This document shows, one piece after another, positions 8,543-16,852 of a stretch of DNA of 64,000 bases (within the stretch, counting starts at the first letter, position 1; every line of letters starts with the position of its first letter). The notes under the pieces were generated by a model. It searched no databases. It saw nothing but the letters and a program-made list of their open reading frames with translations, and was not told where the DNA came from. Source of the stretch: Treponema sp. (GTDB lineage: Bacteria; Spirochaetota; Spirochaetia; Treponematales; Breznakiellaceae); assembly GCA_009787835.1 (NCBI GenBank), contig WQSN01000007.1, forward strand, positions 1,561 to 65,560. The letters run 5' to 3'. Both the position numbers and the translations under genes were made by a program.

Positions 8543-8686
8543 ATGCGTAATTTAATATTGATTCTTTTAGCGTTTTTGGCCGTTTTTACGTATATCCGCG
8601 CATTTGACACGGCGGATTCCAGGGTAATGTCAGCAGAGGCTTCAATTGAGACTTTGATAGAGAAACCAATAGATATTATCCATTAA
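8543..8686 (+). CDS. Small exported or membrane protein (47 residues)
   Basis: A 48-codon frame starts at ATG 8543 with GGGAG 7 bases upstream. The product begins with a hydrophobic helix (MRNLILILLAFLAVFTYIRA), which could be a signal peptide cleaved after IRA or a membrane anchor, followed by a short acidic tail. It is in the same direction as, and 33 bp from, the LysM/M23 gene and ends 18 bp before the next small gene, so it is probably co-transcribed. I do not recognise it. The good ribosome binding site and the snug fit between neighbours are the support. Confidence 0.6.
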   Translation: MRNLILILLAFLAVFTYIRAFDTADSRVMSAEASIETLIEKPIDIIH

Positions 8687-8704
8687 ATTTATTACAATTA
8701 TATT

Positions 8705-8902
8705 ATGACATTCGGCGAAAAACCTGCGGTTGTATCACCTGTAATCTCGTTTAATAATGTGGTAGATGATGCGTGCGAAAGATTGATGGAGCGGCAGATA
8801 AAATATTCGATCAGGCATATTCAGGAAATGGAAGAGCGTCTTTCGTGTATTGAACGGGAACTTGATGATTTTCTTTCACAAAGAGGAAAAGGTTTGGAAT
8901 GA
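8705..8902 (+). CDS. Small coiled-coil protein (65 residues)
   Basis: This 65-residue protein is mostly charged and helical: residues about 20-58 (VDDACERLMERQIKYSIRHI onward) have heptad-like spacing of hydrophobics, which suggests a coiled coil. Its stop overlaps the start of the next gene by 4 bases (ATGA), a sign of translational coupling. I do not recognise the family. Together with the preceding 47-residue protein it fills the space between a cell-wall endopeptidase and a secreted propeller protein. Confidence 0.65.
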   Translation: MTFGEKPAVVSPVISFNNVVDDACERLMERQIKYSIRHIQEMEERLSCIERELDDFLSQRGKGLE

Positions 8903-11124
8903 TTTTACGGAAAATCATTTCTGTACTGATTCTTTCCCTCTTAACAATTTTTAACCTTTACGGAATTAATTTTTCTGATTTAAATCTGTCAGGCGACAGG
9001 CTTTTATTCAGGGCGGAATTTGAATCGCAGCAAATGCTTTTCCTCTCCCGTCTTGGATCTCAGTCCGGTTCCTCCGCCGGCGGCATGACTCTTCAGCAGC
9101 TTACAGCTTTTCCCGAAAAGCTCACATTGGTGGATAATGGAAGAACAATTCTGGCCCTCTCCCGCTTCGGTGCCGTTAGAATTCCTGCCGCCGGAGGATT
9201 GCCCATACCTCTGCCGGGACTTCCGTCTTTCGCGTCAGGGGATGTGCCTCTGAAAGGAAGAGGGCATGGATTTGCCGCTTCCGCCGATGGACGCTGGATT
9301 GTTTACGCGGAACCGACAAGCGCGGCTTACGGAAACCTGATGATGGTTGATATATCAAACGGCGTAAAGTGGAAAATATGCGAAAGAATGGAACTGCCTT
9401 CTCTGGATTTTCCCGCCTGCTGGAGTCCCGATTCAAGGTTTTTTATTTATGAAAAGGGAGGCAGGCTTTTTTATTATCCCATAATGAATGATCTCTCCGC
9501 GATGGCGGATGAACGTTTCAGGCAGATTGGAGCAGGCGGGATAACTTCGGTTGTATGCGGATCGCAGGGTGATTTTTTTTATTTTTCCGGCAATATCCTG
9601 TACCGTGTAATGCATTCTGAACTTTATACAAGAACAATTTACGGCGATTTTCTTTCCATCGGCACTGTGGAAGCCGCTCTTCCTTTTGATTTTGATCCGC
9701 GCTTTGACCGTTTCTGGATGGCCCCGGATTCGGGTTCTGTTCTGATAAACAAGATGGGAAAAAGCCTGTTCCTTTTTATGTTAGGTGAAAACCGCTACAG
9801 TGATTCTGTTCTTCCGCATGTTGCGCTTGGACAGGGGGCGTGTAATTTAAACGCGCTTTGGTCAGCTTCAGGTCAGTTGACCATTATCGCATCCATGCAG
9901 AATGAAACAAAAGTCTGGCGTTTTGAAATACGGGATAACTCCGTAAAAACAGCCGCGTCTGCCGGCATTCCGCTTTCTTCCGATGGAATTCTGTCTCCCG
10001 ACGGGACAAGGGTGATTTTCTGGGGAGAGAAAGGCCTTGAGCTATGGGATTATACCAATTGGCGGCTCATACAAAAGCTCAGCAGCGATCCGGTTTTTTC
10101 CTGCGTGTGGATTAACAACAGGCAATTTATAAGCGGGAACGGCAGGTTTATCGAAGAGATAAATATTACTGGAACAAATTATCTGCGCAGGAGAATTTGC
10201 CTTTCCGGCGCGGTAGATGAATTCGGTTTTGAAGAAAGTTCGCGCGAATCACTTCGGATTCTTGCGAAGGCCGGAACTGACTGGTTTGTCAGCGACGGAA
10301 GAAGTCCCTGGGCGATTATATCGAATCCTCAATTACGGAATGCTTCGCTTGCTTCGGAACGTTACCGCGTCTATCTTGAAAACCAGCCTTCCGGTCCTTT
10401 TAATAATGTCCCGATGATACGCAATATCAGCTCATTCAGTACATTCTCGCTTGTGTCAGGTTATTCGGTAAACAGCGTTTACGCGCATGACAGACAGATG
10501 CAGATTGCCCTTTGTTTCGATCTTTACGATGATGATACGGGCTTGTCTTCAACCCTGAACGCATTGAACCGTTTTAACATAAAAGCCACTTTTTTTATGA
10601 ACGGCGATTTTATACGCCGTAATCCCCTTGCAGCATCCGCGATTGCGCAGGCCGGCCATGAAACAGCTTCGCTTTTTTACGCTCCCATCGATCTTTCAGA
10701 TTCCCGTTACAGTGTTACGCCTGAATTTATCGCCCAGGGACTTGCACGTAACGAGGATGAGTTCTTCCGCGCTACCGCAAGAGAGCTGTCCCTGTTATGG
10801 CATCCGCCGTTTTACCGCAGTTCCGCTTTGGTAAACGAATCTGCGGCGGCTTCAGGATATGTCACGGCGGCAAGGGATATAGACATCGGCGACTGGTTAT
10901 CCAGGGATGACGCGCTGAGGCTGAATGTACGCCAGATGAGTCCAGGCGAAGCAATTGAGCTAATTATTGAAAACAGAAAGAACGGCGCTGTTGTTCCGGT
11001 TCGCCTTGGTCTGCTCTCAGGCGGCCGCGATGAATATATGTACCAGCGCATCGACGCCCTTCTGGACGCATTGATCCGCAGCGGCTGTGATATTGTTCCT
11101 GTTTCATCAGTTTCAGGCAGATAA
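8899..11124 (+). CDS. Exported beta-propeller protein with degenerate NodB/polysaccharide deacetylase domain
   Basis: This 741-residue protein has an N-terminal signal peptide (about 1-23) and a long region (about 30-480) rich in WD/TolB-like blades, for example 'YAEPTSAAYGNLMMVDI', 'CWSPDSRFFIYEKGGRLFYY' and 'LSPDGTRVIFWGEKGLELWD'. Residues about 534-741 have the NodB fold: 'ALCFDLYDDDTG' aligns with the ALTFDDGP motif and 'IKATFFMNG' and 'AGHETAS' are conserved. However, the second metal Asp is replaced and the HxxxH metal pair reads LxxxP, so the domain probably has no deacetylase activity and may bind glycan instead. The gene overlaps the upstream coiled-coil gene by 4 bases. Confidence 0.78.
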   Translation: MILRKIISVLILSLLTIFNLYGINFSDLNLSGDRLLFRAEFESQQMLFLSRLGSQSGSSAGGMTLQQLTAFPEKLTLVDNGRTILALSRFGAVRIPAAGGLPIPLPGLPSFASGDVPLKGRGHGFAASADGRWIVYAEPTSAAYGNLMMVDISNGVKWKICERMELPSLDFPACWSPDSRFFIYEKGGRLFYYPIMNDLSAMADERFRQIGAGGITSVVCGSQGDFFYFSGNILYRVMHSELYTRTIYGDFLSIGTVEAALPFDFDPRFDRFWMAPDSGSVLINKMGKSLFLFMLGENRYSDSVLPHVALGQGACNLNALWSASGQLTIIASMQNETKVWRFEIRDNSVKTAASAGIPLSSDGILSPDGTRVIFWGEKGLELWDYTNWRLIQKLSSDPVFSCVWINNRQFISGNGRFIEEINITGTNYLRRRICLSGAVDEFGFEESSRESLRILAKAGTDWFVSDGRSPWAIISNPQLRNASLASERYRVYLENQPSGPFNNVPMIRNISSFSTFSLVSGYSVNSVYAHDRQMQIALCFDLYDDDTGLSSTLNALNRFNIKATFFMNGDFIRRNPLAASAIAQAGHETASLFYAPIDLSDSRYSVTPEFIAQGLARNEDEFFRATARELSLLWHPPFYRSSALVNESAAASGYVTAARDIDIGDWLSRDDALRLNVRQMSPGEAIELIIENRKNGAVVPVRLGLLSGGRDEYMYQRIDALLDALIRSGCDIVPVSSVSGR

Positions 11125-11193
11125 AACGGTCTGTTATCTGCACATACAGCGACGCGTATTTTAACCATGTCCTGATAAGGAAATATTTACCGC

Positions 11194-12384
11194 ATGATTT
11201 CATTTAACGTATTGCAGCCCGAATGCAGACGAATTCTTGATTCTGTTCCCGCTTTAATAAATAAAATATTTCCTGTTCCCGGGAGGTTCCGAAGCTCTTT
11301 GCCTTCGCATATCGCGGAACTTTCCCGTTTGCTTACAGCCGAAAGGGGGGATCGCCGTCTTTCATATCTGTCCCGGCCTGAGTATCTTTCCGCGTATTTG
11401 CGTTATTTTTTACCGTGGAATCTGTACCGCCTATGCATTCTTCTTCCGGGGCTTGAATTATCTCTTTGCGCAGGCGGCACAGTTGTTGATATTGGCAGCG
11501 GCCCTCTTACTCTTGTTAGCGCGTTATGGATAACGTGTCCCGGTTTGCGCGGAGTACCTCTTGAGTTTTACTGCATAGACCGCTGCGCTCCCGCCCTTGA
11601 AGCGGGGAAGAAATTATTCGCAGCTATTGCGCCTGACAGTGAATGGAAAATTCATCTCGTGCGCGAAGACATTGATATCAGAAAAACTGATATTATGCGC
11701 AATAAAAACGCGGCTTCCCTTGTTTGTGCAATTAATATTTTCAATGAAGTTTATGAAAAATTACCGCACTCAAATACAGAAGGATTAAAACGAATGGCAT
11801 CTGACATAGCCCGTATTATGCATGGCTGCGCGCAGGATAACGCTTCCTTATTGACAGTTGAACCCGGCGTGCCGCAATCAGGACATTTTATTTCTTTTTT
11901 ACGAAACGCGTTTATGGATTTGGGCCGCCTTCCGTTATCGCCGTGCACCCATGCGGGAAAATGCGTGCTTCCCGGCGTAAAAAAACGCTGGTGCCATTTT
12001 GCTTTTGAGACTGAGAACGCGCCCATTGATCTTCATCGTCTTTCAGCGGCTGCGGGAATTCCTAAAGAACGCCTTGCGTTTAGTTTTCTGCTGACAGGCC
12101 CGGTGTGTTACGCGCATTCATCTGTTAACAAAACAGCTAACGCGGCGAAAAAAGGAACTGAAAAGGCAAGAGTTATTTCAGATGCTTTTCCCCTGCCTGG
12201 CTATGGAACAGCGGGTTCAAAGAGCGGCTGTTATGGACGCTACGGCTGTTCACAGGCAGGATTGATATTGCTTGCCGGAGAAAAAAAACGTATTGATAAA
12301 CTGGTTTGCGGCGCCGTTATTGATGTTGAAGTAACCGCAGACAAACACGACGCGAAAAGCGGCGCAGTAATTATTGAGGTATAA
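11194..12384 (+). CDS. Rsm22/METTL17-type methyltransferase-like protein with Fe-S cysteine set
   Basis: This 396-residue protein matches the Rsm22 family, bacterial relatives of the mitochondrial small-subunit factor METTL17. The Rossmann SAM-binding start is 'GTVVDIGSGPLTL' (about 94-106). Downstream are the family's cysteine motif 'PCTHAGKC' (Cys251, Cys257), 'WCHF' (Cys267) and C-terminal cysteines Cys346 and Cys352 in 'SGCYGRYGCS'; in METTL17 four such cysteines bind a 4Fe-4S cluster. The ATG at 11194 is preceded by AAGGAAA. It is 11 nt upstream of, and may be coupled to, the PHP-phosphatase gene. The likely role is in assembly or modification of the small ribosomal subunit; that is inferred from the family. 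Confidence 0.75.
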   Translation: MISFNVLQPECRRILDSVPALINKIFPVPGRFRSSLPSHIAELSRLLTAERGDRRLSYLSRPEYLSAYLRYFLPWNLYRLCILLPGLELSLCAGGTVVDIGSGPLTLVSALWITCPGLRGVPLEFYCIDRCAPALEAGKKLFAAIAPDSEWKIHLVREDIDIRKTDIMRNKNAASLVCAINIFNEVYEKLPHSNTEGLKRMASDIARIMHGCAQDNASLLTVEPGVPQSGHFISFLRNAFMDLGRLPLSPCTHAGKCVLPGVKKRWCHFAFETENAPIDLHRLSAAAGIPKERLAFSFLLTGPVCYAHSSVNKTANAAKKGTEKARVISDAFPLPGYGTAGSKSGCYGRYGCSQAGLILLAGEKKRIDKLVCGAVIDVEVTADKHDAKSGAVIIEV

Positions 12385-12385
12385 A

Positions 12386-13285
12386 ATGAACGAACAGCCG
12401 TTATTTTCCAGTATGCACACTCATACTTTATTCTGCGACGGACAGGATGATGTAGAAACAATGTGCCGCGCCGCTTATGAAAAAAAGTTATACGCAATCG
12501 GCTTCAGTTCACATGCGCCGGTTTATAAACAAACAGGCATGAAGACAGACTGGAACATGAGCGAAGAGCGTATTGATGAATATATCGCGGAAATTAACGC
12601 CGCAAAACGCCGCTGGCAGGGAAAATTAACTGTTTTTTTGGGACTGGAAGCCGATTATATCAAAGGCATGAGATCCCCCTCTGATAGTGATATAAAAAAT
12701 ATTAATGCGGATTATATTATCGGATCTGTTCATTATATAGTTCCGGCAAACGGCGCGCAGCCTTTTACAGTGGACGGTCCTCTTCAGGAGTTTGTAAAAG
12801 GATTAATCGAAGGTTTTAACGGAGACGGCGAAGCGCTGATGCATTGTTATTATGACGCGGTAGCGGAAATGATTGCGACAGGTGGTTTTGATATTTTGGG
12901 ACACGCGGATATTATAAAGAAAAATTGTATAAATAAAAGTTTTTGGCCGGCTGAAAGCGAATTATGCCGTCAAAAGGAAATAGCTTACGCTGTTAGCGGA
13001 AAACGCGCCTATAGTGAAACTTCCAATATAGCGGTAGAAGTTAATACTGGCGGCATTAACAGAAAAAAAATAAATGATGTTTATCCTTCATTTTCTTTTT
13101 TGCGTTTTTTGCGCGAGTGTGAAATCCCTGTTATTATTACTTCTGACGCTCACTGCGCGCAGGATATTGACGGTAATTATAATAAAGCGCTCGATGCACT
13201 TGTTCACGCTGGTTTTATGGAGCATGTTCTTTTTTACGGTAAAAAAAATGGAAATACAATCTGGAAAAAAGTAAAAATACTGTAA
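12386..13285 (+). CDS. PHP-domain phosphatase, histidinol-phosphatase-like
   Basis: I choose ATG 12386 (299 residues) with GAGG 6 bases upstream over an upstream in-frame TTG. The N-terminus 'MHTHTLFCDG' (His11, His13, Asp18) is the PHP metal-binding motif, 'GFSSHAPV' and 'GLEADYI' follow, 'IIGSVHYI' and 'DILGHADIIKKN' supply further metal ligands, and 'ITSDAHCAQDI' is near the C-terminus. This order matches HisK/HisJ-type histidinol phosphatases, but many PHP proteins have other substrates and no his genes are near, so the substrate is uncertain. Confidence 0.85.
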   Translation: MNEQPLFSSMHTHTLFCDGQDDVETMCRAAYEKKLYAIGFSSHAPVYKQTGMKTDWNMSEERIDEYIAEINAAKRRWQGKLTVFLGLEADYIKGMRSPSDSDIKNINADYIIGSVHYIVPANGAQPFTVDGPLQEFVKGLIEGFNGDGEALMHCYYDAVAEMIATGGFDILGHADIIKKNCINKSFWPAESELCRQKEIAYAVSGKRAYSETSNIAVEVNTGGINRKKINDVYPSFSFLRFLRECEIPVIITSDAHCAQDIDGNYNKALDALVHAGFMEHVLFYGKKNGNTIWKKVKIL

Positions 13286-13365
13286 ATTGCAGCGTAAATC
13301 GCTCGACTAATATTTATTTTTATATTATATTTTATAATAGTAATATTATATATTAAGGAGTTAAT

Positions 13366-13674
13366 ATGCCAAAAACACAAAAAACACCCGGATCGCTTCT
13401 TCTGGAATTCCTGGATAAGTATGATCTTAACTGCAATAGACTCGCAAAAGAAATCAATTGCAGCCAAACCGCATTAAGGCTTATCAGTCTTGATAAAAGC
13501 AGAATTACTACATCAATCGCTGTTCGTCTGGCAAAGTACTTTGATACGAAACCTGATTTCTGGTTGTTAGCACAAATGGATTATGATCTTGCGGCGGCAG
13601 AACAAAACAAAACATTAGCTAAACTATTAAAAGGTATTTCTAAAGCAGATAAATCAGCTTCCAAACGTAAGTAA
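13366..13674 (+). CDS. XRE/HigA-like helix-turn-helix protein without adjacent toxin
   Basis: This 102-residue protein begins 6 bases after a strong AAGGAG site. Residues about 8-75 are a HigA-like HTH ('LLLEFLDKYDLNCNRLAKEINCSQTALRLI', 'TSIAVRLAKYFDTKPDFWLLAQMDYDLAAA'), as in antitoxins of the HigBA group; the last 20 residues are basic and rich in Lys/Ser. There is no HigB-type toxin gene on either side: upstream is the PHP gene and an 80-bp AT-rich gap, downstream is a hairpin and the nth gene on the other strand. It may be an orphan antitoxin or an independent regulator. The local DNA is more AT-rich than the neighbours. Confidence 0.78.
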   Translation: MPKTQKTPGSLLLEFLDKYDLNCNRLAKEINCSQTALRLISLDKSRITTSIAVRLAKYFDTKPDFWLLAQMDYDLAAAEQNKTLAKLLKGISKADKSASKRK

Positions 13675-13682
13675 TCAGCTTT

Positions 13683-13711
13683 TGTCCGTAATGCGAAATA
13701 CATTACGGACA
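13683..13711. terminator. Perfect hairpin between convergent genes
   Basis: An 11-bp perfect stem (TGTCCGTAATG / CATTACGGACA) with a 7-base loop lies between the HigA-like gene and the convergent nth gene. A clear T run is missing directly after the stem, so a bidirectional terminator is likely but not certain. The rest of 13675-13870 is AT-rich and I see no gene in it. Confidence 0.55.
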
Positions 13712-13870
13712 GAATATATTTAAAAAAAATGTCGCATTACAAAAATATTTGTATTTTTTAAATTTGATTGTTTCTTAATACTACAAAATTAACTATTTAT
13801 ATTGGTATTATTCGGGATTCTGGCGTAATATCTCTTTGAATATCAATTTGTTTTTTTGTTTTTCAAAACC

Positions 13871-14560
13871 TTATCTTGATTTTTCCACTCCAAAATGGAC
13901 GCAGTATTTTACAAGCGTACAGCAGGAACAGAATGGGCTGACAGGGCGGCATAATTTTTGTCCGTACAGAACCAGAAGATAGTTGATCCTTTTCCAGTAT
14001 TTTTTTGGGAGTATTTCCCTTAATATCATTTCTGTTTCTTCCGGATTTTTACTTGAAAGCCATCCGCATCTGTTTGAAATTCGGTGAACGTGAATATCTA
14101 CGCATAATCCGTCAAGATCGAAGGCTTCAGTCAGTACAAGATTAGCGGTTTTCCTGCCAACACCCGGTAAAGAAAGCAATTCTTCCATGGATGCCGGAAC
14201 CAGGCCGTTATATTGTTCAAGTAAAATATGCGCAATTTTTTTTAATGAAGATGCCTTATTCCTGTAAAATCCCGCAGGATAGATCAATTTTGCGATTTTT
14301 TCTTCTTTCATGGCGTTTAATTCTGCAGGACTGCCCCCTCTTTCCAGCAGGCGGCTTGAAGCTAAAAGCGTTACATCGTCCTTTGTGCGCAGACTTATAA
14401 TTGTTGAAACAAGTACAGCCCAGGGATCCCGTCTGTAATGTTCCGCTACAGTATTTACTGATGGATCCTGAACAGATAAATCTCCGCGCCATTTTTCAAG
14501 AGCGTTAAAAATTGCGTCCCATTCAGGAATTTTTCGCATGACTTTAACCGTGTTTTTCAA
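13871..14560 (-). CDS. nth: Endonuclease III (DNA glycosylase/AP lyase)
   Basis: This base-excision repair enzyme of up to 229 residues has the helix-hairpin-helix 'LPGVGRKTAN' with catalytic Lys137, the catalytic Asp155 in 'VDIHVHR' and the intact 4Fe-4S motif C-x6-C-x2-C-x5-C (Cys204, 211, 214, 220). The longest frame begins at TTG 14560, overlapping the end of ispF by 17 bases; an ATG at 14539 (MRKIPEWD), 5 bases after the ispF stop, is equally plausible, and neither has a good ribosome binding site. It is the last gene of the minus-strand run oppA-like, ispF, nth. Confidence 0.93.
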   Translation of the reverse strand: MKNTVKVMRKIPEWDAIFNALEKWRGDLSVQDPSVNTVAEHYRRDPWAVLVSTIISLRTKDDVTLLASSRLLERGGSPAELNAMKEEKIAKLIYPAGFYRNKASSLKKIAHILLEQYNGLVPASMEELLSLPGVGRKTANLVLTEAFDLDGLCVDIHVHRISNRCGWLSSKNPEETEMILREILPKKYWKRINYLLVLYGQKLCRPVSPFCSCCTLVKYCVHFGVEKSR

Positions 14561-15023
14561 GCAGGCAGAGAGCTAAAACTTCAACAGCTTTTCCTTTGCC
14601 TGTGGATCCCATGCCCTCAGCGGTTTTTCCTTTCAGAAAAATTTGTTCAGGAGTAACCTCAAGCGCTTTTGCCATGGAACTGCGGATAACATCGCGGTAT
14701 GGAAGCACTTTGGGTTTTTCACAGATTATCACACAATCAAGATTTACAAGATGCCAGCCTGCCTGTTTTACCTTCTCATGCGCGTAACCTAATAGAACCA
14801 TTGAATCTGCGTCCCTGTATGCGGGATCGGAAGGCGGGAATAATTCGCCGATGTCGCCTAACCCGCTTGCGCCAAGCAGCGCGTCGCATACAGCATGGGC
14901 AAGCGCGTCCCCGTCAGAGTGGCCAAGCTCTCCCTTTAACGCGGGAATCTCAACGCCGCCCAGCAGAAAGATGCGCCCTTTTTTTAAAGGGTGGATATCG
15001 TAACCTAAACCGCATCTTAACAC
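14544..15023 (-). CDS. ispF: 2-C-methyl-D-erythritol 2,4-cyclodiphosphate synthase
   Basis: This 159-residue enzyme of the MEP isoprenoid pathway converts CDP-ME 2-phosphate to the cyclic diphosphate. The metal-binding 'GYDIH' (Asp9, His11) and 'GHSDGDALAH' (His43), as well as the 'KGKTAEGMGSTGKG' segment near the C-terminus, are all intact, and the length is usual. It starts 14 bp after the oppA-like stop codon and overlaps nth. ispD is not adjacent. It indicates that the organism makes isoprenoids by the MEP route. Confidence 0.95.
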   Translation of the reverse strand: MLRCGLGYDIHPLKKGRIFLLGGVEIPALKGELGHSDGDALAHAVCDALLGASGLGDIGELFPPSDPAYRDADSMVLLGYAHEKVKQAGWHLVNLDCVIICEKPKVLPYRDVIRSSMAKALEVTPEQIFLKGKTAEGMGSTGKGKAVEVLALCLLEKHG

Positions 15024-15037
15024 GCTTTTTCCTTTTT

Positions 15038-16780
15038 TTATTTCGCCAATACTACTCCGGGTAACGGAGTAAAAGTTCTGAAAGAAATATATTTAAATGG
15101 ATGAATGTCAAGCGCGTTGGGATACCAGCCTTCAAGTTCCGCTGTGTCCACAATGTTCAATGCCGGGCTGTATGAAATCGGCAGAACTACGCCCCTGTCC
15201 AGTAAAAGTTTTTCCGCGTTGGCCAGAGTGGTGAGACGGGCATTGCCTTCTTCCAGCATGGATTTTTCAATCAGCGCTTCATAATCTGCGTCATTGTAAC
15301 GGGCGTCGTTTAAATTTGAATCGCGGCGCCACATCTGCAGAAATGTGTAAGGATCGGCAAAGTCTCCTATCCATGTTGATGAGCCAATTGTATAACCGTT
15401 TTCCTTCATTGACTGAAAATATCGTTCATACGGAATCACTTCAACGCGTACGTTAAACCCAAGAATTTCTTTCCATGCGACAGCCATCAGTCCTCCTATT
15501 CGGGACGCTTCGCGCGAAGGAGTCAGTCTGATAACAAGATCCGGCATCCTCGCGCCGCCTGGATAGCCCGCTTCGGACATAAGCCTCTGCGCCTCCTCAT
15601 AGTTTGTTTCAGAAATTCCTTCAACTCTTGGATAACCGGTTATGGGAAATATTAATGTGTCGGCGGGCAGGGAATACGCGCTGCGAATCTCTTCCCAGGG
15701 CAGAACCAAAGTCATGGCGCGGCGGACTCTCGCGTCATTCCACGGTCTTATATCGCTGCGTATATAATAATAATGAGTGGCGAACATGACATTCACCTGA
15801 ATGCCGGATCTGTCTGTAAGGGATTCAACATTAACATCGCCCGCAATCCAGCGGGCTTCGCCGGTGTTCCACAGAACAGACGCTTCTTCCGCGGTTTCTG
15901 TCAGCTTAATGATTAATTTGTTAAGCGAAACATTTCTGCGATCCCAGTATTGTTCATTCTTTAAAAGTACAATGCTTTTTTCGTCCATTGTGTTAATGCG
16001 GAAAGGACCGTTTGAAACAGGCGGCGTCCAGTCAGATGTTTCTGACGGAGACCATTTCCTGTTCAGCATTGATGAGTGTATAGGGCTGAAAGAATGATGG
16101 CATAACATGGCGGGAAAGAACGAAGCCGGTGAATTTAATTTAACCACAAGCGTTCTTCTGTCGGAAGCGATGATGCCGACTTTCGCGGGGTCTTTTTCAA
16201 TGCCGTTGCGAAAATCGCGCGCGCCTTCAATTATATCGAATAAGCTTGAATACGGTGATTCGCGTTCCGGCTCAAGGAGTGAAATCCACGCTGCGCGAAA
16301 ATCTTCAGCTCTTACAGGATCTCCGTTCCAAAATCGTGCGGACTGCCTGAGCGTAAAAGTCCACTGCTTCTTGTCTTCGGAAAGCGCCCATCTTTCCGCT
16401 ACTGCCGCGACGGGTTCCAGAGTAAACGGGTGATAGGAAAAAAGTCCTTCATAAATTGCCGTATAGATCTGGGCTTCGCTCGCGAAATATGATTTTCTGA
16501 AATCCAGTTCTATATCCTGTTTTGAGAATGTAACAGTAAGCTCATCCCGCGCCTGAACATCAGGCCGTCTTTCTGCAAAATCCTGCTCTTCCTCTTCTTT
16601 CGGCGGTTCAACCGGTTTAAATGGATCTGTTGATTCTGGCTGCACTGGCGGCTCAAGAGGACGCGGAACCTGTGAAACCACTCCTGGAGCATCTTCAATA
16701 AACGGTTCCCGCACACTGGAACTCTGACATCCGGCAAATAAAACAAATACACATAACGCCAAAATGGATTTCTTTATCAT
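15038..16780 (-). CDS. Oligopeptide-type ABC transporter substrate-binding lipoprotein
   Basis: This 580-residue SBP_bac_5 protein has lipobox LFAGC (Cys18), a Pro/Glu-rich linker (about 25-70), then the family start 'ELTVTFSKQDIELDFRKSYFASEAQIYTAIYEGLF' and the landmarks 'WTFTLRQSARFWNGDPVRAEDFRAAW' and 'YHPFTLEPVAAVAERW'. It resembles OppA/DppA-type peptide binders. No permease or ATPase genes are nearby, so it must work with components encoded elsewhere. No ribosome binding site is obvious upstream of ATG 16780. The gene is 72 bp after the mscS gene on the same strand. Confidence 0.9.
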   Translation of the reverse strand: MIKKSILALCVFVLFAGCQSSSVREPFIEDAPGVVSQVPRPLEPPVQPESTDPFKPVEPPKEEEEQDFAERRPDVQARDELTVTFSKQDIELDFRKSYFASEAQIYTAIYEGLFSYHPFTLEPVAAVAERWALSEDKKQWTFTLRQSARFWNGDPVRAEDFRAAWISLLEPERESPYSSLFDIIEGARDFRNGIEKDPAKVGIIASDRRTLVVKLNSPASFFPAMLCHHSFSPIHSSMLNRKWSPSETSDWTPPVSNGPFRINTMDEKSIVLLKNEQYWDRRNVSLNKLIIKLTETAEEASVLWNTGEARWIAGDVNVESLTDRSGIQVNVMFATHYYYIRSDIRPWNDARVRRAMTLVLPWEEIRSAYSLPADTLIFPITGYPRVEGISETNYEEAQRLMSEAGYPGGARMPDLVIRLTPSREASRIGGLMAVAWKEILGFNVRVEVIPYERYFQSMKENGYTIGSSTWIGDFADPYTFLQMWRRDSNLNDARYNDADYEALIEKSMLEEGNARLTTLANAEKLLLDRGVVLPISYSPALNIVDTAELEGWYPNALDIHPFKYISFRTFTPLPGVVLAK

Positions 16781-16852
16781 ATATAAAGTATATTATTATA
16801 TTTTGATAATTACAATATGTTTCTTCTTATTGATAACAGGGCAGTTAAAAAA

